A program made the position numbers and the translations under genes. The notes below the pieces were generated by a model. The model saw only the letters and a program-made list of their open reading frames with translations, made no database searches and was not told where the DNA came from. A stretch of DNA of 64,000 nt, from assembly GCF_934560975.1 (NCBI RefSeq), contig NZ_CAKTFO010000016.1, positions 1 through 64,000 of the forward strand. Direction: 5' to 3'. The number at the start of each line of letters is the position of its first letter. The first letter of the stretch is position 1. The stretch comes from an uncultured Sphingomonas sp. (lineage in GTDB: Bacteria; Pseudomonadota; Alphaproteobacteria; Sphingomonadales; Sphingomonadaceae). Positions 8,734 through 17,219 of this stretch are shown piece by piece.

Positions 8734-9171
8734 TCAACCTATGCCAATCACCTCGATTGCCTCGCTCTTGCCCCCGAACGGGAGCAGATCGCCCTCGCCA
8801 GCACCCAGCAATGCCCGCGCCAGCGGTGCCGACACGCCGAGCAGGCCGGCGGCCGGCTCCGCCTCATCCTCCCCGACGATGTGGACCTTGCGCTCGGCAC
8901 CGTTGAGGCGAAACGTCACGCGGCTGCCGAAGCCGACCTCATCGACAGGCGCGGCCGGGGCGAGTTGCGCGGTGGCGAGCCGCTGCCGCCAGTAGCGGAG
9001 GGTGCGCTTCTGATCGTCGTCGGGCGCAGCCAGCGCCTCCAGTTCGGTGACCCTGGCCTCGATCTGGGCCAGGCCGCGCTCCGTTACCAGATTGGGGCCG
9101 GGCGGGATCGGCAGCTCGAACCGGGGTTCCTTATGCTCGTCGTCGCTCTCGCGGCGGAAGGCAACGCTCAT
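8734..9171 (-). CDS. GreA/GreB-family transcription elongation factor
   Basis: A 145-residue protein of the transcript-cleavage factor family, which rescues backtracked RNA polymerase through an N-terminal coiled coil reaching the active site. The N terminus MSVAFRRESDDEHKEPRFE and the following ARVTELEAL helix fit the coiled coil. The C-terminal half, GSRVTFRLNGAERKVHIVGEDEA to AGEGDLLPFGG, is the FKBP-like domain (ADPxxGxIS region, with ARALLGA matching ARALLGK). It is slightly shorter than canonical GreA (158), as for the sphingomonad GreA/GreB variant whose cleavage activity is untested. The ATG at 9171 is preferred over one 12 bases upstream because it gives the conserved MSVAF start. 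Confidence 0.88.
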   Translation of the reverse strand: MSVAFRRESDDEHKEPRFELPIPPGPNLVTERGLAQIEARVTELEALAAPDDDQKRTLRYWRQRLATAQLAPAAPVDEVGFGSRVTFRLNGAERKVHIVGEDEAEPAAGLLGVSAPLARALLGAGEGDLLPFGGKSEAIEVIGIG

Positions 9172-9228
9172 GCAGGGCTCCAAAGATGATCAAGCGGGCA
9201 GAAGCGCGGATCGCGCCGCCGGGTTCCG

Positions 9229-9513
9229 TCACGCCCCGTTGAGCGTTTCGGTTTGATCGCCCCCGTCCTCATCCCCGGCCGGTGCGACGGCTGAACGCGC
9301 GGTTGCGGCTTCGGCGGCCGGACGCGGCGCGGGCCGGTAGACGGGTGCGGGCCCGCGACTGGCGGCATCGGCCGCCGCCAGGTCCGCCAGCGTCTTGGCG
9401 GCAGTGGCCGTGCGCTGGTTGGCGTCGGCGTCCAGCGTCACGTCTGCCACCCCGCCGCGATTGCAGGCGGCCAGCGCCAGCAGCAGCAGCAAGGGCGCGG
9501 CGCGGCCGATCAC
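9229..9513 (-). CDS. Small lipoprotein coupled to mlaA
   Basis: A 94-residue predicted lipoprotein: MIGRAAPLLLLLALAAC carries a lipobox (LAAC) at about residue 16. The mature part is Ala/Pro-rich and shows no known domain. Its ATG overlaps the stop of the mlaA gene (ATGA, 9510-9513), so translation is coupled. The context suggests an outer-membrane lipid-asymmetry accessory, but that is inference only. Confidence 0.75.
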   Translation of the reverse strand: MIGRAAPLLLLLALAACNRGGVADVTLDADANQRTATAAKTLADLAAADAASRGPAPVYRPAPRPAAEAATARSAVAPAGDEDGGDQTETLNGA

Positions 9514-10505
9514 GGGCGCGGCGGCTGTGCCGGGGGCACGTCGTCGCCCGGCATCGGCGCGCTGCTTTCCGGAAGCCCGGCAGCATCGGCGGCCGGCACG
9601 GTCCCATCGTCGCCCGGCATGGGAGCCGCGCCTGGCGTGGCCGCGCCGTCCGTCGGCACGGGTTCGTCACCCGGCAAGGGAGCGGCACTCTGCCCAGCGG
9701 AGGTGGCCGCATTGGGTGCGGTGCTCGCGTCTCCGGTGGGCGTCGGCACAGCCTCCGCCGCCGGCGCGAAATCGTCGGCCGGGCCGGCGTCCATGCCGTC
9801 TTCCTGGTCGAGGATCTGGGCGCGACGCCGCTGGAGATAGGCCGACCGCGCCGCCGCATAGGGATCGAGGCTGGATTTGAGGAAGGCATCGGCGCCGCTG
9901 TCGGTCAGGTCCGAGCGCGCGCTGACGATCTGCCCCGCGCGGTAGCCGCGCTTGTACCAGACGTTCACGTCCGCCTGGTTGACGGCCACGTTCACCGGGT
10001 CGCCAAACGCCGCCACGCCCGATCCCACGCCGTCGCGCAGGGTGGAGGGGCCGAGCAGCGGCAGCACCAGATAGGGCCCGCCATTCACGCCCCACTTGGC
10101 CAATGTCTGGCCCAGATCCTCCGGCGCGGGCTGCACCCCCATCTTGCTGGCGCGGTCGAACAGGCCGGCCACGCCGATGGTGGTGTTTATCACGAAGCGC
10201 CGCAGGTTGGTAACGGCCCGCTTGGGCTTGCCCTGCAGCAGATTGTTCACCAGCGACCACGGTTCGGTGAGGTTGGCGAAGAAGTTGCTGACGCCCTGGC
10301 GCACCGGACGCGGGGCGACCGTGCGGTAGACGCTGGTCACCGGCTTGATCACCACCTTGTCGGCGGCCTGGTTGACGCCCCACATGGTGCGGTTGAACCC
10401 TTCAAGCGGATCGCGCTCGGCCAGCCGGTCCTGGCCGGGCACGGTGGCGCAACCGGCGGTCAGCAGGCAGGCGAGCGGAACCAGCGCAAAATGGGAGCGT
10501 GTCAT
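9510..10505 (-). CDS. mlaA: MlaA (VacJ) outer-membrane lipoprotein, with repetitive C-terminal tail
   Basis: A 331-residue lipoprotein of the Mla system, which removes mislocalised phospholipids from the outer leaflet of the outer membrane and hands them to MlaC. The signal MTRSHFALVPLACLLTAGC ends in lipobox TAGC. The family core runs from DPLEGFNRTMWGVNQAADK through FFANLTEPWSLVNNLLQGK, GQTLAKWGVNGGPYLVLP and DPYAAARSAYLQRR. Beyond about residue 235 there is a non-conserved Ala/Pro/Asp-rich tail holding three copies of a P-[LM]-P-G-D-[DE] unit, making this longer than usual (about 250). The start at 10505 gives the signal peptide. A small lipoprotein gene is coupled downstream. Confidence 0.92.
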   Translation of the reverse strand: MTRSHFALVPLACLLTAGCATVPGQDRLAERDPLEGFNRTMWGVNQAADKVVIKPVTSVYRTVAPRPVRQGVSNFFANLTEPWSLVNNLLQGKPKRAVTNLRRFVINTTIGVAGLFDRASKMGVQPAPEDLGQTLAKWGVNGGPYLVLPLLGPSTLRDGVGSGVAAFGDPVNVAVNQADVNVWYKRGYRAGQIVSARSDLTDSGADAFLKSSLDPYAAARSAYLQRRRAQILDQEDGMDAGPADDFAPAAEAVPTPTGDASTAPNAATSAGQSAAPLPGDEPVPTDGAATPGAAPMPGDDGTVPAADAAGLPESSAPMPGDDVPPAQPPRP

Positions 10506-10587
10506 GGCCGCGCCGTGCCATAGCCGCGGCGATGCGACAAGGGAGCGGACGCTTGACGTGGCGCTCCTGTGGACGAACTGTGCGTTC

Positions 10588-11544
10588 ATGGTATCCCCCC
10601 TCATCCTGTTCCGGGCTCTCGCCGATCCGACTCGGCTGCGCATCATCGCCTTGCTACGGCGGATGGAATTGTCCGTGGGCGAACTGGCGCAGGTGCTTGG
10701 GCAGAGCCAGCCGCGTGTGTCGCGCCATGTCCGCATCCTGTCCGATGCCGCTTTGTGCCGGCGGCGACGGGAGGGCAGCTGGGTGTTCCTGGGGCTCGGC
10801 CCGGCGGCGGTGCCGACCCTGTTCGCGACCATCGACGGCTGGCGCGACTCCGCGACGGAGAAGTGGGAACTGGCGGACGCGGCGCGGCTGGAAGCCGTGC
10901 AGGCCGACCGGGCGGCGGCGGCGGAGGCTTATTTCGATGCCCATGCGGCGGAATGGGATGCGATCCGTTCGCTCCACGTGGCCGAGGCGCAGGTGGAAAC
11001 CGCGATCGTCGGCGTACTCGGGGGACAGCCGCTGGGCCGGCTGGTGGACATCGGCACGGGCACCGGCCGCATGCTCACTCTGCTCGGCCCGCAGTCGGAC
11101 AGCGCGATCGGGATCGATCGCTCACCGGAAATGCTGCGCCTTGCCCGCGCCAGGCTGGGCGAGGCAGGGATCGAGCGCGCCGACCTGCGGCAGGGCGACA
11201 TGTATGCCTTGCCCGTCAAGGATGCGGCGGCCGATACGGTCGTGCTCCACCTCGTGCTCCATTACGCACAGGCGCCGGCGGCGGCGATCGCGGAGGCGGC
11301 GCGGCTGCTGCCCCCCGGCGGGCGGTTGCTGATCGTGGACTTTGCCGCGCACGAGCAGGAAGAATTGCGCGAGCGGGAAGGCCATGCCCGGCTCGGCTTC
11401 GATGACGAGCAGATCGCGCACTGGTTCGACGCGGCCGGCCTTGCCTCCGCCGCGACCGAGACACTTGCGGGCGGCGCGCTGACCGTGAAACTGTGGCTCG
11501 GCACGCGCGCGGCGGGAGACCGGCGGCTGAAGGCGGTGGCATGA
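10588..11544 (+). CDS. ArsR-family regulator fused to a SAM-dependent methyltransferase
   Basis: A 318-residue fusion. Residues 1-90 form an ArsR winged helix (FRALADPTRLRIIALLRRME, then VGELAQVLGQSQPRVSRHVR as the recognition helix) without an obvious metal-binding Cys cluster. Residues 130-300 form a class I methyltransferase: LVDIGTGTGRMLTLLG is motif I and GIDRSPEMLRLAR follows. Proteins of this architecture are widespread in alphaproteobacteria, usually just before metF/metH, and are thought to sense S-adenosylmethionine status. Here the next gene is instead a DsbD-family reductase, overlapped by ATGA, so the pair is translationally coupled. The ATG at 10588 is chosen because upstream codons run into the divergent mlaA promoter region. 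Confidence 0.9.
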   Translation: MVSPLILFRALADPTRLRIIALLRRMELSVGELAQVLGQSQPRVSRHVRILSDAALCRRRREGSWVFLGLGPAAVPTLFATIDGWRDSATEKWELADAARLEAVQADRAAAAEAYFDAHAAEWDAIRSLHVAEAQVETAIVGVLGGQPLGRLVDIGTGTGRMLTLLGPQSDSAIGIDRSPEMLRLARARLGEAGIERADLRQGDMYALPVKDAAADTVVLHLVLHYAQAPAAAIAEAARLLPPGGRLLIVDFAAHEQEELREREGHARLGFDDEQIAHWFDAAGLASAATETLAGGALTVKLWLGTRAAGDRRLKAVA

Positions 11545-13574
11545 TGCGCTGGCTCTTGATCCTGCTGGCGCTGGCCGGCATCACCACCACGCGGGCAGCC
11601 GCGCCGACCCACATCACGCCCGCCCTGGTGGCCGAAACCACCGTGCCCCGCGCGGGATCGCGCGTGACCCTGGCCATTGCCATGCGGCCGGATCCGACCT
11701 GGCACGGCTATTGGCGCAATCCGGGCGATGCGGGGCTGGAGGCGCGGATCGCCTGGACCGCGCTGGCCGGGCTTCGCTTCGGCCGGTTGGTCTATCCGGT
11801 GCCCGAAACCCTGCTGCTCGCCGGGCTGATGAACTATGTCTATGCGCATGATTACGCGCTTCTGGTCCCACTGGACGTGCCGGCCGGGCTGAAGCCGGGC
11901 ATGGTCCTGCCGGTCAGCGCCAAGTTCGACTGGCTCGCCTGCAATCCGCAGATGTGCGTGCCGGAAACCGCCACGCTGGCGCTGCGGCTGACCGTGGGCG
12001 ACGGCACGGTCACGCCCGACCGGCGGGCGCAGTTCGACCGCTGGCGGGCCGCTTTGCCCCGGCCGCTCGGGTCCAAAGCGACCTTCCAGATCAGCGGCAA
12101 GCGCTTCCGGCTGGAAGTGCCTTTGCCCGCCGGCGCCGCCGCGTCGCAGCCCTATTTCTTTCCGCTGACCGATGGCGTGATCGATTATGCCGCCAGGCAG
12201 GTCGCCACCCGCAGCGGCAATCGCCTGGTCATCCAGACGGCGGCGCGGGAGGGTAGCGCAGCGAAGACGGTCCAGGGCGTGTTGCGGCTCGATCCGGGAC
12301 GCGGCCTCTCGCTCTCCGCCACCGCCGGGACCGTGGCAGCCGTGGCGCCCCTGCCCGGCCGGCAGGATGGCGCCACGGGGCAAAGCGGTGGGAGCGGCTT
12401 CCTGCTGGCCTTTGGCGGCGCTTTGCTTGGCGGCCTGCTGCTCAACATCATGCCGTGCGTGTTCCCGATCCTGAGCCTCAAGGCGCTCAGCCTCGCCCGT
12501 TCTGGCGAGAGCGAGGGCACGGCGCGGGCGGAGGCGCTGGCCTATACCGGCGGCGTGGTGCTGGTCTGCGCCGGGCTGGGCGCGGCATTGCTCGGCCTGC
12601 GCGCCGCCGGTGGCCTCGCCGGATGGGCATTCCAGCTGCAGGATACGCGCGTCATCGGCCTGCTGATGCTGCTGGTGCTGGCGATCGGCCTCAACCTGGC
12701 GGGCCTGTTCGAACTGCCGACCTTTGCGGGCGGCGACCGGCTGGTGCGTTCCGGGGGCGCCGCCGGAGCATTCTGGACCGGCGCGCTGGCGGCGTTCGTG
12801 GCGACGCCGTGCACCGGTCCGTTCATGGGAGCGGCCTTGGGAGCGGCGCTGGTGCTGCCTGCCCCTGCCGCCGTGGCGGTGTTCGTCGGGCTGGGCGTGG
12901 GACTGGCCCTGCCCTTTCTGCTGCTCGGCTTCGTGCCCGCGCTCCGCCGGCTGCTGCCGCGACCGGGGGCGTGGATGGATCGCTTGCGCCGCATCCTGGC
13001 GGTGCCGATGCTGGTGACCGCGCTCGGCCTGTCCTGGATCCTCGGGCGTCAGAACGGGGTGGACGGGATGACGGCCGGCCTGGCCGCCGCGCTGATCCTG
13101 GGCCTGGGCTTCTGGTGGGCCGGCCGGCGGCAGATGCGGCTGGCGGGCGGGGCCTGGCTGCCGGCACTGGTGGGGGGTGTAGCCGCAGCCGCTCTGGCGA
13201 CCAACGTGCCGCGCGCGCCCGCGGAGGCGGCACCGCAGCAGGCCGGCACCGAGCGGTTCGACGAGGTTCGGCTGGCGGCCCTGCGCGCCACCGGGCGGCC
13301 CGTCTTTCTGTATTTCACCGCCGACTGGTGCCTGACCTGCAAGGTCAACGAGAAAGCGGCTATCGAGCGCGGTCCGGTGACGCAGGCGTTCGCGGCCAGA
13401 AAGGTCGCGGTGATGGTCGGCGACTGGACGCGCGGCGATCCCGCGATCAGCCGCTTTCTGGAGGCGCATGGCCGCTCGGGCGTGCCGCTCTACCTGTATT
13501 ACCCGCCGGGCGGAGGCGAGCCGCGCGAACTGCCGCAGGTGTTGACCCCGACCATGCTCACGCAGCTCGTCTGA
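11541..13574 (+). CDS. dsbD: DsbD-family protein-disulfide reductase
   Basis: A 677-residue inner-membrane protein that carries electrons from cytoplasmic thioredoxin to periplasmic disulfides. A cleavable signal (MMRWLLILLALAGITTTRAA) is followed by the periplasmic alpha domain with the Cys134/Cys139 pair in LACNPQMC. An eight-helix CcdA-like domain has membrane cysteines Cys306 (NIMPCVFPI) and Cys424 (VATPCTGPF), and a C-terminal thioredoxin domain has Cys597/Cys600 in TADWCLTC. All six redox cysteines are present, so it should be active. It shares ATGA with the ArsR-methyltransferase gene. Either of two adjacent ATGs (11541, 11544) may serve. Likely uses are cytochrome c maturation or repair of oxidised envelope proteins. 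Confidence 0.92.
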   Translation: MMRWLLILLALAGITTTRAAAPTHITPALVAETTVPRAGSRVTLAIAMRPDPTWHGYWRNPGDAGLEARIAWTALAGLRFGRLVYPVPETLLLAGLMNYVYAHDYALLVPLDVPAGLKPGMVLPVSAKFDWLACNPQMCVPETATLALRLTVGDGTVTPDRRAQFDRWRAALPRPLGSKATFQISGKRFRLEVPLPAGAAASQPYFFPLTDGVIDYAARQVATRSGNRLVIQTAAREGSAAKTVQGVLRLDPGRGLSLSATAGTVAAVAPLPGRQDGATGQSGGSGFLLAFGGALLGGLLLNIMPCVFPILSLKALSLARSGESEGTARAEALAYTGGVVLVCAGLGAALLGLRAAGGLAGWAFQLQDTRVIGLLMLLVLAIGLNLAGLFELPTFAGGDRLVRSGGAAGAFWTGALAAFVATPCTGPFMGAALGAALVLPAPAAVAVFVGLGVGLALPFLLLGFVPALRRLLPRPGAWMDRLRRILAVPMLVTALGLSWILGRQNGVDGMTAGLAAALILGLGFWWAGRRQMRLAGGAWLPALVGGVAAAALATNVPRAPAEAAPQQAGTERFDEVRLAALRATGRPVFLYFTADWCLTCKVNEKAAIERGPVTQAFAARKVAVMVGDWTRGDPAISRFLEAHGRSGVPLYLYYPPGGGEPRELPQVLTPTMLTQLV

Positions 13575-13781
13575 AGCGTACCGATCGGCGCCGCCGCTTA
13601 CCTCCCGCGAGCGCCCTCAATCGAGCGTGCGGGGACCGACGCGCGCAACAGCAATGCTGTGGCGCCCCGATCGCTTGGTCGAACCGGAGATCGCGTTCGA
13701 CACAACCAAGCCGCACGTGCAAATCGGTGAAGGTCGCGTAGACTTGGGTAAAGTTGTTCAAGTCCATCATCGGGAGCGTTC

Positions 13782-15587
13782 ATGCATCGCCGTCAATTCC
13801 TTGCATCCACGGGTCTCCTCTCAGCAGCCGTGGCCCTGCCAGGCTCGGTTCGCGCCGCTTCGGGCGGTCCCGACGCGGAGTTCCGCGCGATGCTGGATCG
13901 CTTCTTCTACGCACGGCTGGAGGACAGCCCCGAACAGGCGACCTCGCTCGGGCTCGACACCGGCGCGCGCGCGCGCCTCAAGTCGGTGCTGGACGACACG
14001 TCGCGCGCCGGTCAGGCCAAGCAGTTCGCCCGTGCGCGGCAGGAGCTGGCGGCGCTGAAGACAGTGCGGCGCGATGCGCTGAGCGATGCGGCGCGGCTCG
14101 ACTATGATGTGGTGGAATATGGCCTGGATCGGGTGATTGCGGGGCAACGCTACACGTTCGGCGCCAGTGCCGGCCGGTACGCGCCATATGTCCTGTCGCA
14201 ACTGACGGGCGCCTACCGCGACGTGCCCGACTTCCTGGCCAACCAGCACAGGGTCGGGAACGCCGCCGACGCAGACGCCTATGTCGCACGGGTGCAGGCG
14301 TTTGCCGGCGCGATCGACGCGGAAACCGAACGCCAGCGCGAGGACGCCGCCAACGGCGTATTTGCCCCCGACTACATCCTGGACACCACGCTGAAGCAGC
14401 TGGCGGCGGTGCGCGACAAGGCGCCCGACGCGACCGGCCCGGCAACGGACCTCGCCGCCAAGCTGAAGGCCGCCACTCTGCCGCCGGAGCGCGCCATGAC
14501 CGTGGCCACGCTGATGCGTGAGCAGGTGTTTCCCGCGCTGGATCGGCAACGCGCGCTGGTGGTCGAGCTAAGGGCGCGCGCCCGGCACGATGCGGGCGTG
14601 TGGCGGTTGCCCGACGGCGACGCTTATTACGCCGCGGCGGCGAGTGCCGCGACCACGGTGGAGATGACGGGCGACGAGATCCACAGGCTCGGCCTGGCGC
14701 AGGTGGCGGAGATCGGCGCGCGCATCGACGGCATCCTCAAGTCACAGGGCATGACCCAGGGCAGCGTGGGCGAACGACTGGTGGCACTGAACAAGCGCCC
14801 AGACCAGCTTTACCCCAACACCGATCCGGGTCGCGAGGCACTGCTCCGGCAATTGCGCGGTCAGATCGCCGCCATGACCAAACGCCTGCCCGAGCAGTTC
14901 GCCGTCCTCCCGCAGGCGCCGGTCGAGGTCCGCCGCGTTCCCGAGGCGATTCAGGCCGGTGCACCCGGCGGCTATTACCAGTCGGCCTCGCTCGATGGCA
15001 CGCGGCCAGCGATCTACTTTATCAACCTGCGCGACACGTTCGACCGCCCCAGGTTCGGCCTGGCGACGCTGAGCTACCACGAAGCGGTGCCCGGTCATCA
15101 CCTCCAGGTCATGTCCGCGCTGGAGAGCAAGGACATCCCGCTGATCCGCCGGCGCGGCTTCTACTCGGGTTACTCCGAGGGGTGGGCGCTCTATTCCGAA
15201 CAACTCGCCGACGAGATGGGGATGTATGAGGGCGATCCGCTCGGGCAGGTCGGCTTTCTGCAATCGTTGCTGTTTCGGGCGACGCGCCTGGTGGTGGATT
15301 CCGGCATGCACGCCAAACGGTGGAGCCGCGAGCAGGCGACGGACTATCTGATCGCCACCACCGGCATCGCGCGCGGACGCAGCCAGGGCGAAATCGACCG
15401 CTACACCGTCTGGCCGGGCCAGGCATGCAGCTACAAGATCGGCCATACAGTCTGGGTGCGGCTGCGCGACGAAGCCAAGCGCAAGGCCGGCGCGAGCTGG
15501 GATCCGAAGGCGTTCCACCGGATCCTGACCATGGGGGCCATGCCGCTGAGCGTGCTGGAAAAGGTCGTGCGCCAGCAGATGGCATAG
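13782..15587 (+). CDS. DUF885-family secreted metallopeptidase-like protein
   Basis: A 601-residue protein of the DUF885 family. MHRRQFLASTGLLSAAVALP is a signal peptide with a twin-arginine-like RRQFL, so export by Tat to the periplasm is likely. Hallmarks are the zinc-site-like YHEAVPGHHLQ and, about 35 residues later, GYSEGWALYSEQLADEMG supplying a second Glu. This is the gluzincin-like arrangement that links DUF885 to peptidases, but substrates are unknown. Length is usual for the family. The ATG at 13782 gives the signal peptide. It stands alone, with about 200 bases of non-coding sequence on both sides. Confidence 0.9.
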   Translation: MHRRQFLASTGLLSAAVALPGSVRAASGGPDAEFRAMLDRFFYARLEDSPEQATSLGLDTGARARLKSVLDDTSRAGQAKQFARARQELAALKTVRRDALSDAARLDYDVVEYGLDRVIAGQRYTFGASAGRYAPYVLSQLTGAYRDVPDFLANQHRVGNAADADAYVARVQAFAGAIDAETERQREDAANGVFAPDYILDTTLKQLAAVRDKAPDATGPATDLAAKLKAATLPPERAMTVATLMREQVFPALDRQRALVVELRARARHDAGVWRLPDGDAYYAAAASAATTVEMTGDEIHRLGLAQVAEIGARIDGILKSQGMTQGSVGERLVALNKRPDQLYPNTDPGREALLRQLRGQIAAMTKRLPEQFAVLPQAPVEVRRVPEAIQAGAPGGYYQSASLDGTRPAIYFINLRDTFDRPRFGLATLSYHEAVPGHHLQVMSALESKDIPLIRRRGFYSGYSEGWALYSEQLADEMGMYEGDPLGQVGFLQSLLFRATRLVVDSGMHAKRWSREQATDYLIATTGIARGRSQGEIDRYTVWPGQACSYKIGHTVWVRLRDEAKRKAGASWDPKAFHRILTMGAMPLSVLEKVVRQQMA

Positions 15588-15803
15588 ACGGCGGCTGCGC
15601 TGGAGCCCGACTTTCAGGCGTGGCGCGCATGGCCGCCGTCGGGCGACTGCCGACAAACGGCGTCGGTGGCACCAACCGGTGCCGTTCTCCCATCGCTACA
15701 CCATCATAAGTGCCGGGCACCATGAACGCAGTTGGCGGACGCGCGTTAGGGGACAGGCTCCGAGCGGAGGAGCGCGATTTTTACGTCCTGGGAGAAGTCC
15801 GAC

Positions 15804-17045
15804 ATGGCAGAGCCTTTCACCATTGCCGTGCCGGACGAGCGGCTCGCCGCGATCCGCGCAAAGGCGGAGGCATTCGATTGGGTCATGGTACCGGACGCAG
15901 GGTCGTGGCAATCTGGCGTAGGCCTTGAGGATCTCAAGCGCCTCGTCCGGCATTGGCTGACGCGCTACGACTGGCGCGCACAGGAACGCCGCCTCAACAC
16001 CATGCCGCAGTTCACGGCCGATATCCTCGGCCAGCGGCTCCACTTCATCCACATGCGCGGCGATGGTTCGCGCATGCCGGTGCTGCTGCTCCATGGCTGG
16101 CCAGGCTCCTTCCTCGAATTCGAGGGGCTGATCGCGCCGCTGGTCGCGGACGGGCACGACGTCATCGTCCCGTCCCTTCCAGGCTATGCATTTTCGGGCC
16201 GGCCGGCGGCTCCGATCGGACCGAAGCGGACCGCCGACCTTATGCATCACCTGATGACCGACCTGTTCGGCGAAGAACGTTACCTCGTCCAGGGCGGGGA
16301 TTGGGGTGCCGCGATCGGGGCGTGGATGGCGCACATGCACCCCGATGCCGTCGCCGGGCTCCACCTCAACATGGTGCTGGTCCAGGCAGAGGATGCAGTT
16401 CCCAAGAAGGCGGAGGAGCTTGCCTGGGCGGCACGGCGTGCCGAGTTGGCCAAGGAGGAAACCGGCTACGCGCAGGAGCAGGGTACGCGACCGCAGACGC
16501 TGGGCGTCGCCATGTCGGACAGTCCGGTGGGTGTCGCGGCCTGGATCCTGGAGAAGTTCGGCGCCTGGGCGGACGTGCCGCGCGACGAACATGGCAAGCC
16601 CGATCTATGGCAGGCATTCGACGAAGACCTGCTGCTGACCAACATCATGCTCTACCTTGTGGAAGGCGCATTCGTGACATCGACCTGGATGTATCGCGGT
16701 CGCGTGCTGGAGGGATCGGGCCAGTTACCTGCCGGTACGCGGATCGACGTGCCGACCGCTGTCGCGGCCTTTCCCGACCCGGTCTTTCCTGCGCCGCCGC
16801 GGTCGCTGGCCCGCAAGACCTATCGAATCAAGCAATGGACCGACATGGCCGAAGGCGGGCACTTCGCGGCGCTGGAGCAGCCCGAACTGCTGCTTGCGGA
16901 CATGCGCCGCTTTTTCGCGTCACGGGCGGTAAAACGCCGATTGCCGGGACGTCTGGCGACGCTTGGCAAGGGCGGCCTGATCGCGGCCGCATTGGCGGCC
17001 ACTGCTTATGGTGCCCGTGCCGCGAGCAAACGCCCAGGTCGGTAA
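15804..17045 (+). CDS. Epoxide hydrolase family protein with hydrophobic C-terminal tail
   Basis: A 413-residue alpha/beta hydrolase with the N-terminal EHN cap (FTIAVPDERLAAIRAKAEAF to YDWRAQERRLN) found in microsomal-type epoxide hydrolases. The oxyanion motif is LLLHGWPGSFLEFEGL, the nucleophile Asp166 sits in GGDWGAAIG, and the catalytic His353 in GGHFAALEQP. It should open epoxides to diols by a covalent ester intermediate. Unusually, the last 30 residues include a hydrophobic segment, GGLIAAALAATAYGARAA, followed by basic residues, which could be a tail anchor in the membrane. It lies upstream of crtX on the same strand but 174 bases apart, so a carotenoid-related role is only a possibility. 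Confidence 0.9.
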   Translation: MAEPFTIAVPDERLAAIRAKAEAFDWVMVPDAGSWQSGVGLEDLKRLVRHWLTRYDWRAQERRLNTMPQFTADILGQRLHFIHMRGDGSRMPVLLLHGWPGSFLEFEGLIAPLVADGHDVIVPSLPGYAFSGRPAAPIGPKRTADLMHHLMTDLFGEERYLVQGGDWGAAIGAWMAHMHPDAVAGLHLNMVLVQAEDAVPKKAEELAWAARRAELAKEETGYAQEQGTRPQTLGVAMSDSPVGVAAWILEKFGAWADVPRDEHGKPDLWQAFDEDLLLTNIMLYLVEGAFVTSTWMYRGRVLEGSGQLPAGTRIDVPTAVAAFPDPVFPAPPRSLARKTYRIKQWTDMAEGGHFAALEQPELLLADMRRFFASRAVKRRLPGRLATLGKGGLIAAALAATAYGARAASKRPGR

Positions 17046-17219
17046 GCGTTCACCTGCCGGGCCCGCCGGGTTGCTCGCGTTTCGCCCGTACCGCAATGGG
17101 CTCGCGCGCCAAGGTTCACCGGGCTGCAAGGAGGCCGTCGGCATGGCTGGGCCATTGCAACATGCGGCAGTCCGCAGTCGGACCATGACGGTGTCGATGT
17201 CAGGGCCGGGAGGGTCGGC

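Noticed and set aside
13558..13770. A 70-residue minus-strand frame starting MMDLNNFTQVYATF, divergent from the DUF885 gene.
   Set aside because: The start looked briefly like a LysR N terminus, but no helix-turn-helix follows and the end runs antisense into the dsbD 3' end.
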